The notes beneath the pieces were generated by a model. It ran no database searches. It was given only the letters and a program-made list of their open reading frames with translations, and was not told where the DNA came from. Positions 7,787 to 16,358 of a DNA stretch of 64,000 nt are shown here, one piece after another; the first letter of the stretch is position 1, and each line of letters starts with the position of its first letter. The translations under genes and the position numbers were made by a program. Origin of the DNA: Paenibacillus camelliae (GTDB lineage Bacteria; Bacillota; Bacilli; Paenibacillales; Paenibacillaceae). The DNA lies in contig NZ_JAMBNY010000001.1 in assembly GCF_023715345.1 (NCBI RefSeq), positions 186,001 through 250,000 on the forward strand, written 5' to 3'.

Positions 7787-8290
7787 ATGACTATTCGACA
7801 CCAATCTGCGTTTGATACTTTATCTGCATACTCCAAGCGTAATCTATGGTCAGGTGCTTTATTCGGCATAGGCTTAGCTGCTTTCATTGACGAAGCCGTG
7901 TTTCATCAGCTGCTGCACTGGCATCACTTTTATGACAAGTCCACGACAGACATTGGACTCATCTCTGACGGCCTTTTCCATGCATTTAGCTGGTTTGCTA
8001 CGATTGGAGGCTTATTCATGCTGGCTGATCTACGACGGCGTAATGTCTACTGGGGAATGAAATGGTGGGCAGGAAAATTAATTGGTGGAGGAAGTTTTCA
8101 GCTATATGATGGGACGATCCAGCATAAGCTTATGCGCATTCACCAGATCCGTTATGTAGACAATGTCATCGTATACGATCTAATCTGGAATGTTATTGCC
8201 GTCATTATGATTGTAGTAGGGCTTATCCTTGTCGCTCGTGCAAGAAAGCATACTTATGCAAGAAAGGCCGTTTCACATGATCATGAATAG
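7787..8290 (+). CDS. DUF2243 membrane protein
   Basis: 167 residues with four hydrophobic segments. The N-terminal helix SGALFGIGLAAFIDEAVFHQ followed by LLHWHHFYD is the hallmark of DUF2243, with a cluster of histidines (HQLLHWHH) at a membrane edge. The family often neighbours CtaG-like cytochrome oxidase assembly proteins, as here: the next gene starts inside its 3' end. A metal- or haem-related role in oxidase assembly is an inference from that pairing. The ribosome site AAGGAG lies 8 nt before the ATG. Confidence 0.85.
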   Translation: MTIRHQSAFDTLSAYSKRNLWSGALFGIGLAAFIDEAVFHQLLHWHHFYDKSTTDIGLISDGLFHAFSWFATIGGLFMLADLRRRNVYWGMKWWAGKLIGGGSFQLYDGTIQHKLMRIHQIRYVDNVIVYDLIWNVIAVIMIVVGLILVARARKHTYARKAVSHDHE

Positions 8291-9119
8291 CCTTATGAGC
8301 CATGACGAGCATATTCCTAGCAAGGGAATGTACGACCATGACATCACAAGCATTATTCCGCAGATCATCTTGGCATTACCATTCGTCGTGGTATTGGTAT
8401 TGTATATCTTTGCCGTTGCAGCAAATAATCGAAGGCATAATCGCTGGCCGAGCATTCGTACCGCTTACTGGGTAACCGGATGTCTACTTGCTATTGGTTC
8501 GGTAATTGGACCGCTAGTAGAGCAAGGAATTGTAGATTTCAGAGCCCATATGGTCGGTCACTTATTATTAGGGATGCTTGCGCCGCTGCTTATCGCACTA
8601 GCAGCACCATTAACGCTACTTCTGCGCTCGCTTAGCGTTCCACTTGCAAGAAGGCTAACAGCACTACTTAAAAGCCGACTGGCACAATGGCTTACTCACC
8701 CGAGCATAGCAGCATTATTGAATATTGGCGGGCTCTGGTACCTGTATACTACGAATCTCTATATACTCATGCATGAGCATACCGTTTTACATATATTCAT
8801 CCATGCGCACGTATTTATCGCTGGTTATTTATTTACGGTGTCGATCATTTATATTGATCCGATGTCTCATAGGACCTCGTATTTCACTCGTGCGATTATC
8901 TTGATCGTAGCGCTAGCAGCTCACGGTATACTGTCCAAGATTATCTACGCTTTTCCTCCCACTGGTGTACCTGCAGATCAAGCAGAACGTGGTGGCATGC
9001 TCATGTACTACGGCGGAGATTTGATCGATATTCTGTTGATCTTCATCCTTTGCTTGCAATGGTATAGAGCAGCTAGACCTCGATTAAACAAAAAAGCAAA
9101 GGAATTCAGCCACCCGTGA
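8277..9119 (+). CDS. CtaG-family cytochrome c oxidase assembly protein
   Basis: About 280 residues with seven predicted helices, matching the caa3-type CtaG family (copper delivery to cytochrome oxidase in Bacillus). Seen here: histidines in MVGHLLLGML and in the HEHTVLHIFIHAHVF helix, typical of the family and likely metal ligands. I place the start at ATG 8277, 10 nt after AAAGG (8262-8266); a frame extension to 8229 has no ribosome site. It overlaps the DUF2243 gene by 14 bp, so the two form a coupled pair. The last codons overlap the terminator of the convergent gene. Confidence 0.87.
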   Translation: MIMNSLMSHDEHIPSKGMYDHDITSIIPQIILALPFVVVLVLYIFAVAANNRRHNRWPSIRTAYWVTGCLLAIGSVIGPLVEQGIVDFRAHMVGHLLLGMLAPLLIALAAPLTLLLRSLSVPLARRLTALLKSRLAQWLTHPSIAALLNIGGLWYLYTTNLYILMHEHTVLHIFIHAHVFIAGYLFTVSIIYIDPMSHRTSYFTRAIILIVALAAHGILSKIIYAFPPTGVPADQAERGGMLMYYGGDLIDILLIFILCLQWYRAARPRLNKKAKEFSHP

Positions 9120-9169
9120 ATCGTTAGAAAGCTCCTAACCATACCACATAAGGCATAGAATTCCTTTGC
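9090..9169 (-). terminator. Terminator of the convergent operon, overlapping the 3' end of the ctaG-like gene
   Basis: GCAAAGGAATTC (9096-9107, inside the plus-strand gene) pairs perfectly over 12 bp with GAATTCCTTTGC (9158-9169). On the minus strand the stem is followed by six T residues (9095-9090). The long loop contains a second hairpin GTTAG/CTAAC (9123-9139). Confidence 0.65.
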
Positions 9170-9229
9170 AATGTCAACATCATTCCATTACTAAAACTTT
9201 TGGCTGGCTTTGACTGCTTCTATTCCAGC

Positions 9230-9625
9230 TTAAGCTTGCTCTTTCTCTGTAAAAAACGTAATGATTGCAAATAGTAGAAATGCAAGCATCAGAAGCGACC
9301 CACCTACAATAAAAAGAATCATAACTAAGGTGTCATTTAGATTAAACGGATTCAGATTATACATCCACATACCAAACGTTAACCCGAAAGATCCCAGTAT
9401 AGCTAGCCATCCTTGAACCGTGACAAGCTTCTTGTACTTTACCTTATAGTTTTTATAGAAGATCCCCCATGCAAATACGCTCAACCAACCTACCAGTAAT
9501 ATATGGGCGTGGATTGGTCGCAAGGAATAATCCATTTCACCAGACATCTTGGAACCAATATACGTTCCAATAATACCGAATATCGCAGCGTAGCGAATAA
9601 GAATTAAGCTCCATTTTTGTTCCAT
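9230..9625 (-). CDS. Small four-helix membrane protein resembling part of haem-copper oxidase subunit I
   Basis: 131 residues, four transmembrane helices. The motif RPIHAHILLVGWLSVFAWG resembles the His-containing helix of haem-copper oxidase subunit I and of NnrS/NorB-like proteins, but the protein is far too short for an oxidase and has no second metal site, so a haem-binding sensor or accessory role is only possible. Its start codon overlaps the sensor-kinase stop (TAATG), so it is the last, coupled gene of the operon after MMPL, regulator and kinase. The hairpin at 9090-9169 ends the operon. The family is not securely identified. Confidence 0.75.
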   Translation of the reverse strand: MEQKWSLILIRYAAIFGIIGTYIGSKMSGEMDYSLRPIHAHILLVGWLSVFAWGIFYKNYKVKYKKLVTVQGWLAILGSFGLTFGMWMYNLNPFNLNDTLVMILFIVGGSLLMLAFLLFAIITFFTEKEQA

Positions 9626-11016
9626 TAATGATCATTTCCTTCCTTTAATAAAATTATCGTAAAGGTGGTTCCTTTACCCAGCTCGCTTTCGAGCGTTATG
9701 GTACCGTTTAGCAGCGTTACAATTTCTTTTACGATGGATAGACCAAGACCTGTTCCATCCTTTTTGCGGGTTGTATCCACGCGATAGAAGCGATCAAATA
9801 CCTGCTCTGCGGACTCTTCAGATAGACCGATACCAGTATCCTCAATCCTAATAATTATACTGGCTTCATCATTAGTGCAGGAGATAAAGATTTGACCGTC
9901 TGGTTGGTTGTACTTGATAGCATTTGTAATTAAGTTATCCCATACGATCGCTAACAGCTCTGGGTCGGACAACAACGAAGCTTCATCCAATTTATAGGAA
10001 ATGGTTAGATTTCTCTCCTGAACGCTCCACTGATGCTTTCTAATCGACTCCTTAATCTGCTGATCTAGTCGGATCACACTCTTTTTCACAGGATAGCCAG
10101 ATTGGTCGAGTGACGTAATGAGTAATAGCTGCTTCGTCAGGTTAGATAGTCTCTTGGCTTCATCGCTAACAATCCTCGCGTATTGTAATCGCTCCTTCTC
10201 CTCCAGCTTGGAACTGAGAAGCAGATCTGCGTACCCTTGAATATTCATTAGAGGTGACTGGAAATCATGAGACACGTTGCTTATAAATGATTTACGTGCA
10301 ACATCATTATGCTTCAGCTGCTGCTGCATCAATGTAAAGTTTTCCGCAAGCTGTCCAAGCTCATCCTTTCGATGAATGCCGAGCGAATACGTGAAATCCT
10401 CGTTCGTAATCGCTTTTGTTGCTTCTGACAGCTCAGAGATCGGACGAATAAGCTGCTTTGTCATTATGATGACACCGATTAAGCTAACTAACGCGATAGC
10501 GATAATAAAGCCTGCCAGCATCATATGAAAGTCTGAGAATAAAGTTTTGCTATCCGGTTTTACGAATAATGCATACGTCTCGTGTTCGATTTGCAGGGGT
10601 AGACCAATCGTGTTAGTAATATCATTAGAAAAATGACCCATCATCCAAAATTGTTCCCAAACCCCTTCCTTCCCCATATAGGACTCACCGTTTAACACTT
10701 GAGTCTTAATTGGCTCAGGCAGCTCACTATACTCGAAGGGTTCTCCAAAGTAATAGTGCTCGTTGGCTTGGTTCGTAAGATAAATCTGGTAGCCTAAACG
10801 TGCAATCGAATCTAAAAACGGCTGGAACGTATCGCCGTATTTATGCATTTCTTCGAGATTGAGTACAATTTGCTCAGCAACCTCAACGTTTTGCTTCGTA
10901 ATCTCATCCTTCGTAAACACGACGTATACGATATTCGCCAATAAAAAGCCGATACAAATGCTGATGCCTAAAATGAGCAGCGTAGCAGATATAAACTCCC
11001 GATATAGTGTCTTCAT
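9625..11016 (-). CDS. Sensor histidine kinase
   Basis: 463 residues: transmembrane helix 1 (about 12-34), an extracellular sensor region (about 35-160), helix 2 (about 165-187), HAMP, HisKA with SHDFQSPL and phosphorylatable His250, and a HATPase domain with N box NLITNAIKYN, G1 DTGIGL and G2 GTGLGLSI. All catalytic boxes are present. The start overlaps the response-regulator stop by 4 bp (ATGA). With the MMPL exporter upstream, it most likely senses a lipid-like or membrane stress and adjusts export, by inference from gene order. Confidence 0.93.
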   Translation of the reverse strand: MKTLYREFISATLLILGISICIGFLLANIVYVVFTKDEITKQNVEVAEQIVLNLEEMHKYGDTFQPFLDSIARLGYQIYLTNQANEHYYFGEPFEYSELPEPIKTQVLNGESYMGKEGVWEQFWMMGHFSNDITNTIGLPLQIEHETYALFVKPDSKTLFSDFHMMLAGFIIAIALVSLIGVIIMTKQLIRPISELSEATKAITNEDFTYSLGIHRKDELGQLAENFTLMQQQLKHNDVARKSFISNVSHDFQSPLMNIQGYADLLLSSKLEEKERLQYARIVSDEAKRLSNLTKQLLLITSLDQSGYPVKKSVIRLDQQIKESIRKHQWSVQERNLTISYKLDEASLLSDPELLAIVWDNLITNAIKYNQPDGQIFISCTNDEASIIIRIEDTGIGLSEESAEQVFDRFYRVDTTRKKDGTGLGLSIVKEIVTLLNGTITLESELGKGTTFTIILLKEGNDH

Positions 11017-11684
11017 TCTGCAGCCTCTAGCTTATAACCGATGCCACGGACGGTCTGGATCTCAATCGACGCATGATATCGCTTAAGTCGCTCACGAATC
11101 CGGTTCATATGCGTATTTAATGTCATCTCATGTTCCTGCTCGTCCTCGCCCCATGCTTGCTCAATAAGGACAGCGCGGGGTGTAACCTTATTGGCCCGCA
11201 TAGCAAGCATAACGAGCAGCTCAAACTCTTTCATTGGAAATAGAATCGTTTTATCGTTGATGATGACCTCATAATCGCTCCGATTGATCTTAACATTACC
11301 GACCTGTAACACACTCTCCGATGCTCGTCCATATCTACGAAGCACAACGGCAACTCGGAACAAAAGCTCCTTCGGCTCAAACGGCTTAACAATATAATCC
11401 TCTGTCCCCGATCTAAACCCCTGCTCCTTATCAGATAGCTGCCCCTTTGCTGTTAGTAAGATAACAGGAATGTCTAACTCCTTCGTTAAAATCTTAGTCA
11501 AGGAATATCCATCCATCCCAGGCATCATTACATCGACGATCGCGAGGCTAACCTCTGCTTCCTCAAGCAGCTTAAGGGCCTCTAGTCCGTTCTGAGCTTG
11601 TAATACTTCATAGCCCTCTCGCACTAGATGAATCGTTACCAGCTGTAATATATCATAATCATCATCAACGACTAAAATTTTCAT
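11013..11684 (-). CDS. OmpR-family response regulator
   Basis: 223 residues: receiver domain with acidic pocket VVDDD, phosphoacceptor Asp51 (IVDVMMPG), conserved Thr in LLTAKG and Lys in VKPFEP, followed by a winged-helix DNA-binding domain (FPMKEFELLVML ... HMNRIRERL ... VRGIGYKLE). It pairs with the downstream kinase (4-bp overlap) and starts 15 bp after the MMPL transporter, so all belong to one transcript. Confidence 0.94.
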   Translation of the reverse strand: MKILVVDDDYDILQLVTIHLVREGYEVLQAQNGLEALKLLEEAEVSLAIVDVMMPGMDGYSLTKILTKELDIPVILLTAKGQLSDKEQGFRSGTEDYIVKPFEPKELLFRVAVVLRRYGRASESVLQVGNVKINRSDYEVIINDKTILFPMKEFELLVMLAMRANKVTPRAVLIEQAWGEDEQEHEMTLNTHMNRIRERLKRYHASIEIQTVRGIGYKLEAAE

Positions 11685-11699
11685 AACGTCTCCTCCCTA

Positions 11700-13823
11700 T
11701 TATTTCTGGGAAGAGATTGATGTCTTGTCCTTATCCTTCTCAAAAAATAAGATCAAAGACGGCAGCAATAAACCTCTAACCAGGAATGTATCAATGAGTA
11801 TACCAATCGCAACCATAAATCCAAACACAAACAAGTCTGCAATCGGCATCGTTGTCAGTGCAGCAAAAGTAGCTGCTAAGATTACACCAGCCGATGAAAT
11901 GACTCCACCAGTATTGCGAATCGCCACTTCAAGAGCATCCTTTAGCTTTAATGTTTTTCTCTCTTCGAGGAAGCGGGAAACCATAATGATATTATAATCG
12001 ATACCAAGCGCTACTAAAAATATAAATGCGTATACCGGAACCCGGGTACTGATGGAGTCGTAGCCAAACAATACATCAACTAGGAATATGCCTAGCCCTA
12101 GAGCCGATACATAGGAAATAAGAATGGTTGCGATCATATACAGCGCCATTTTTATTGACCTTGTTAAAGCAATCAGCAGCACTAGAATTAGTATGCTTTC
12201 CAAAATAACGATCTTAATAATATCGTTATTGTTAATATCTCGTTCATCAACTAACTTGGCTGTCACACCACCGTAATATACATCGCCTTGAAGCTGTAAC
12301 TCACTTAAGATCGAAGTCGACTCTCCTTGTAGTTGCTCTACAAAGTCAATCGCCTCGGTAGAATATGGGTTCAGCGATAAAGCTGTACTTAATTTCACTG
12401 CTTTTGAATCTTCGCTTATTCCAGCTAATCGGACAGAGTCAATCTCTTCATAGCTCTCTAGCTTGCTTCTAAATTGCTCAATTTGATCCTCATTTAGTGC
12501 TTCTCCAGACTCTAGAAGAATGGTGGATGGTGCCAGCTCCCCTTTATTGAATTTAGATTCAACGATTTCATAGCCGACACGAGAAGGTAGATCTTTAGGG
12601 AATTTTTTAACTGTATCAAATTCATAATCCAAATTAAAAACATTCAAGGCGGTAACTACTAAGAACACAGCTACGAGTCCACCACTCATCACTGGTTTAT
12701 TTACGACAAACTTTGCAATAGCTCCCCATACTCTGTGCTTAACTTCTTGATCTTCACCGAATTTAGGAACCTTAGGCCAGAACGCTTTTCGTCCAAATAA
12801 TGTGAATAGTGCAGGGACGAGTGTGATGGATGCCAGCATAATGACGAATATCGCCATGCCGAACACCGGCGCGAAATTTTGATAATCACGAAATTCTGTA
12901 AAGAACAAGATAAGCATTGCTGCTAGTACTGTTCCACCAGCAAAGAATACAGGCTCGCCAGTCGCTCGCATCGCTTGCTTCATTGCAGTATATTTGCTTT
13001 CAACTTTATTTAATTCCTCACGATAGCGTGAGAATACAAACAACGAATAGTCAATGACAGCAGCGAATAACAGAATACTCATAATCGATGTTGTCGAGTT
13101 GTTGATTTCTAATCCAAACGATCCCATCAAGGCAATGGATTGGTTCGCTACCTGATACACGATAATCGTTGCTAGTAGTGGAATAATAGCTAGCAAAGGT
13201 GAACGGTATATTAAGATTAATAGTAATAGGATGATAATAATTGTAGCGAAAAGCAGTACAAAATCAGCCTGCTCAAACAGCTTTACCGTGTCACCCGCAA
13301 TTCCTGCTGGACCCGTTATATAAAACTCAGTACTAAGACCCTCAGCCGCCTCATTACCGAGCTCTGAAGCTTTATCGTTGATCTCGGCATATTCGCTGTT
13401 ACCGAGACCTGCTTCTAGGCTCATCGGAACGATCATCGTAGATAAATCCTCTGACATGAAGCCTGAAAGTGCTTGAGGTGGCAATTTACTAATATCAACG
13501 ATAGATTTTATACCCGAAATATTAGCCGAGCTAATATGGTCTAATATTACTTTTACTTCGTCATGACTCACATCTCCATTCGGATTATGAAAAACGAGTA
13601 TGCCAGGTGTTCCTTGATCATTTGGAAAAATTTCTTCTAGCTTCGTTTCAGCAATGATCGACTGTGCATCATTCGGCAGTGACTGAAAATTAGTCACTTT
13701 ATATTCACTTAATTGGGGGCCAGCACTTAGCCCAATCATAACAACCAACCAAACGGAAATTGTTATCCACATCCCGCGCTTCGTTGACACCCAATCTGTG
13801 ATGGGATTTAACAGCTTTTTCAA
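11700..13823 (-). CDS. MMPL-family (RND-type) exporter
   Basis: 707 residues. Two repeats, each with one helix, a large extracellular domain and a bundle of five or six helices (RND/MMPL layout). Typical MMPL signatures include the AAVIDYSLFVFSRYREEL helix and its second copy ALGIDYNIIMVSRFLEE, whose Asp and Tyr form the proton relay in MmpL3-like proteins. The start is TTG at 13823, supported by AGGAGG 7 nt upstream. In Bacillus a related gene (ydfJ) is controlled by a neighbouring two-component system; here the regulator and kinase follow in the same operon. Lipids or amphiphilic drugs are the likely cargo. Confidence 0.9.
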   Translation of the reverse strand: MKKLLNPITDWVSTKRGMWITISVWLVVMIGLSAGPQLSEYKVTNFQSLPNDAQSIIAETKLEEIFPNDQGTPGILVFHNPNGDVSHDEVKVILDHISSANISGIKSIVDISKLPPQALSGFMSEDLSTMIVPMSLEAGLGNSEYAEINDKASELGNEAAEGLSTEFYITGPAGIAGDTVKLFEQADFVLLFATIIIILLLLILIYRSPLLAIIPLLATIIVYQVANQSIALMGSFGLEINNSTTSIMSILLFAAVIDYSLFVFSRYREELNKVESKYTAMKQAMRATGEPVFFAGGTVLAAMLILFFTEFRDYQNFAPVFGMAIFVIMLASITLVPALFTLFGRKAFWPKVPKFGEDQEVKHRVWGAIAKFVVNKPVMSGGLVAVFLVVTALNVFNLDYEFDTVKKFPKDLPSRVGYEIVESKFNKGELAPSTILLESGEALNEDQIEQFRSKLESYEEIDSVRLAGISEDSKAVKLSTALSLNPYSTEAIDFVEQLQGESTSILSELQLQGDVYYGGVTAKLVDERDINNNDIIKIVILESILILVLLIALTRSIKMALYMIATILISYVSALGLGIFLVDVLFGYDSISTRVPVYAFIFLVALGIDYNIIMVSRFLEERKTLKLKDALEVAIRNTGGVISSAGVILAATFAALTTMPIADLFVFGFMVAIGILIDTFLVRGLLLPSLILFFEKDKDKTSISSQK

Positions 13824-13909
13824 CGTAATTCCTCCTCTTTGTTAATGCAACTAATCTAGCACAGCTATATAAATTAAATATAAACTCGCTAGTTTCCATA
13901 GATTAACAA

Positions 13910-13948
13910 AGAAAAAGCAGCGATCTCATCGTTATGAAATCGCTGCTT
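13910..13948 (-). terminator. Terminator of the Xre/DUF2975 pair
   Basis: AAGCAGCGAT (13915-13924) pairs with ATCGCTGCTT (13939-13948), extended by CAT/ATG inside the loop; on the minus strand a T-run (13914-13910) follows. It separates the pair from the MMPL operon promoter region at 13824-13910. Confidence 0.75.
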
Positions 13949-13957
13949 CTATTTATG

Positions 13958-14173
13958 TTACGTTTCCTCGTCACTTTGATATTCTAATATATCACCCGGC
14001 TGACAATCCAGAGCTTTGCATATCGCTTCTAATGTCGATATTCGGATCGCTTTAGCCTTCCCATTTTTCAATATTGAAAGGTTTGCCATCGTAATCCCAA
14101 CCTTCTCCGACAGCTCCGTTACGCTCATTTTTCTCTTTGCTAGCATGACATCAATATTAATAATAATCGCCAT
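13958..14173 (-). CDS. Xre-family transcriptional regulator (YozG-like)
   Basis: 71 residues from the ATG at 14173, which has GAGGTG 7 nt upstream; an earlier GTG at 14182 overlaps that ribosome site and is unlikely. The protein is essentially one Cro/C1 helix-turn-helix (MSVTELSEKVGITMANLSIL ... LEAICKALDCQPGDILEY). It lies 10 bp downstream of the DUF2975 membrane protein gene. This pairing is common in Firmicutes and suggests a membrane protein and its own small regulator, though the signal is unknown. Confidence 0.88.
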   Translation of the reverse strand: MAIIINIDVMLAKRKMSVTELSEKVGITMANLSILKNGKAKAIRISTLEAICKALDCQPGDILEYQSDEET

Positions 14174-14183
14174 ATTTATCACC

Positions 14184-14666
14184 TCAGACCGTTAAGTCAT
14201 TTTCCGATTTAATGTCGATTGCTTCCTGCAGCAATTTTTGCAGTACTGCTGCAAAAACCGCAATGACCAGTGCAGCGAAAACAATGAATAGCCCGATCAG
14301 AATCAAGCCAGGAGCATCGTCATATTCAGCCAAGAGATAAACCATTGGCAAGAATAGAACATACAGAGCGCTAATAATGACTGCACAGCGCTTAATGACT
14401 TGTAGCGCCTGAACTGACAGCTCTGAAAAAGCGCGGCCTTGATCGATATAATTCAATAGCTGATAGGCCTTGTATAAGGCAAAATAAAAAGGCAGCACCG
14501 TCACATACATGTAAAGCATGACAACAATTTTCATAGCTGAAAACTCAGGAAAAAAGTAAGCTGCAAAGTTTCCAAAGGCAGGAACTACAAATATACATGC
14601 TGCTAGCACGGGAATACCAATTACAATTACAGCTGCCTTCAAAAAGGCTGTTGATACACGTTTCAT
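14184..14666 (-). CDS. DUF2975 membrane protein
   Basis: 160 residues from ATG 14666, with GAGAGGTG 7 nt upstream (the GTG at 14675 lies in the ribosome site). Four hydrophobic helices (near 9-30, 45-65, 90-115, 120-145) and the loop pattern YIDQGRAFSELSVQALQVIKR are typical of DUF2975. The paired Xre-type regulator follows. The biochemical function of the family is unknown. Confidence 0.85.
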   Translation of the reverse strand: MKRVSTAFLKAAVIVIGIPVLAACIFVVPAFGNFAAYFFPEFSAMKIVVMLYMYVTVLPFYFALYKAYQLLNYIDQGRAFSELSVQALQVIKRCAVIISALYVLFLPMVYLLAEYDDAPGLILIGLFIVFAALVIAVFAAVLQKLLQEAIDIKSENDLTV

Positions 14667-15032
14667 AAAAAGCACCTCTCAAATGTAATGTCATATTGAA
14701 TGTAGCATATTATTTATCGTTTTACAATAAATAATTATCAAACAAGAAAACTTTTTTATTGTTTCGATTCCATCGAAAATGATAAAATTCCTTATTTACA
14801 GCTGCTGAATTACTGCTACGTTCACCCTATGTGACGGTGTAATGGTGTAACCCGTCGCTTATCTTGTGTTCTTTATTGTGATACCTAATGTTCTGTCATT
14901 ATTTCACTTATTTACATATTCATTTAATTTTACCCTTATATAGAACATATGTTCTGTTTTGTGCTTACGATTTTAACAATATTTTTTTCAAACCATATTA
15001 GTTTACATAATTATTTTTACGTAAGTTTGTAT
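14667..15032. other. Gene-free AT-rich spacer with a 14-bp palindrome
   Basis: No reading frame. It contains the perfect palindrome AGAACATATGTTCT (14942-14955), a related GTTCTGT at 14890, and one copy of a 25-bp direct repeat (14999-15023). Confidence 0.5.
14999..15023 (+). repeat. 25-bp direct repeat, left copy, flanking the ZIP gene
   Basis: TAGTTTACATAATTATTTTT followed by ACGTA; it matches 16134-16158 with one mismatch (ACGTA/ATGTA). The two copies bracket the ZIP transporter gene. Confidence 0.6.
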
Positions 15033-15059
15033 AAAAAAAGCGACCAAATGATTGGTCGC
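15033..15059 (-). terminator. Terminator of the ZIP transporter gene
   Basis: GCGACCAA (15040-15047), 4-nt loop, TTGGTCGC (15052-15059); on the minus strand it runs into seven T residues. It lies 12 bp after the stop. Confidence 0.85.
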
Positions 15060-15071
15060 CGTAAAGGTTAC

Positions 15072-15803
15072 TTATCCAAAAAAATAACTAATATAAATCA
15101 TTACAATTAATCCAATAATGAATGAATAGGTTGCTGGACGCTCGTAGCCATGACCGTGTGTTTCAGGTATTAGCTCCTTATATACGATAAATAACATAGC
15201 TCCTGCGGCAAAGGATAGCCCAAATCCAATAAGCCAAGAAATATAGGCGGCTGTAAAATACCCCACAATCGCCGATACAACCTCTACTAGCCCAGTAATC
15301 GTTACAATCAATATCGCACGAAGCTTGCTTACGCTTGACTGTATAAGAAAAACGGCTAAGATAAGGCCCTCTGGAATGTTCTGTGCACCGATCGCAATCG
15401 CAATCATTGGTCCGAGTCCTTCATTTTCACTGGCATAGCTAAAGCCAGTGCTCAAGCCCTCTGGTATATTGTGAAGAAACAAGGCAATGATGACAAGCAG
15501 TGATTTCGTATCAAATTGCTTTACACTTTTATAGCGCTCAATATCAATATGAGGCACATTTTTCTCTATAAGGTCAAGCGCGAGTATTCCAACGATTAGA
15601 CCAACTGTCAGAATCCATAGCTTTGACTCCTCGAGCGCCTGCGGAATTAATCCAAATGTCGTTGCACTCACCATGATGCCTGCGGTAAACGCAACCAGTA
15701 TATCCTTCCACTTTTCAGACAGTTTTTTTACAAAAAGCAGCGGCAGTGCGCCAAGCACAGTCGCCATAGCAGATATAAAACTTCCTATAATTGCACTAAC
15801 CAT
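15072..15803 (-). CDS. ZIP-family divalent metal transporter (GufA type)
   Basis: 243 residues, about eight helices. The metal-site helices carry HNIPEG (His111 onward) in helix IV and QNIPEG (Gln141 onward) in helix V; the Gln for His in helix V is typical of the GufA/ZIP11 branch rather than a loss of function. ZIP proteins move zinc, iron or manganese into the cytoplasm. A His-containing loop (ETHGHGYERP) precedes the last helix. AAGGAG lies 8-9 nt before the ATG. It is a single gene with its own terminator, bracketed by the 25-bp repeats. Confidence 0.88.
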   Translation of the reverse strand: MVSAIIGSFISAMATVLGALPLLFVKKLSEKWKDILVAFTAGIMVSATTFGLIPQALEESKLWILTVGLIVGILALDLIEKNVPHIDIERYKSVKQFDTKSLLVIIALFLHNIPEGLSTGFSYASENEGLGPMIAIAIGAQNIPEGLILAVFLIQSSVSKLRAILIVTITGLVEVVSAIVGYFTAAYISWLIGFGLSFAAGAMLFIVYKELIPETHGHGYERPATYSFIIGLIVMIYISYFFG

Positions 15804-16320
15804 TCAGCTTTGCTCCTTCAGTACAAATTTCCCCATGCTGGAAAACGATAAGCATAAACATCACCTGAGGTATCATGTACCTGCTGCGCGTCAACTATTG
15901 CAGTTCATCGATTGACCGTTTCTGTTAGGCACAATAACTATTTTATTGCTCTTTACAGAAATTGTTCCTATTTCATTACAACGAATTCCAATAAATGAAT
16001 CTATGTAAGGCTATTCATTGTTATGTGCCATTTATTTATTATAAATTGTTCATATTCATGTGTACAGATCATTAACACACTTTCATTACCGCTAATAACT
16101 TCCGTTTACAGCAAATTTGATTTTCTCGCATTTTAGTTTACATAATTATTTTTATGTATGTCTATTGTTTTCTTTTACAGTATATATCTGATGACTGATA
16201 TATTTTTTTTCGCAAACTCTCTATTTTCCTTTAGATTATATTCCAACCAATCCACAATCCATTCCTTTTCATTAGCGATATCCATTACTATGCACTTATT
16301 CCAACATAAATATAAAATAA
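15804..16320. other. Gene-free AT-rich spacer
   Basis: About 500 bp without a supported gene, between the ZIP gene start and the hisA-like terminator. It must hold the ZIP promoter and carries the right copy of the 25-bp repeat. No other structure was seen. Confidence 0.5.
16134..16158 (+). repeat. 25-bp direct repeat, right copy
   Basis: 24 of 25 bases identical to 14999-15023, same orientation, 1135 bp away on the other side of the ZIP gene. It lies 330 bp upstream of the ZIP start. Confidence 0.6.
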
Positions 16321-16355
16321 AAAAACCGACTGTAAATGGCATACAGTCAGTTTTT
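16321..16355. terminator. Terminator after the hisA-like gene
   Basis: GACTGTA (16328-16334) pairs with TACAGTC (16342-16348); the minus strand ends in a long T-run (from 16325 down), the plus strand in TTTTT. Confidence 0.8.
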
Positions 16356-16358
16356 CCA

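Noticed and set aside
8229-8276. Longer start for the CtaG-like gene
   Set aside because: The extension lies inside the DUF2243 coding region and has no ribosome site; ATG 8277 has one.
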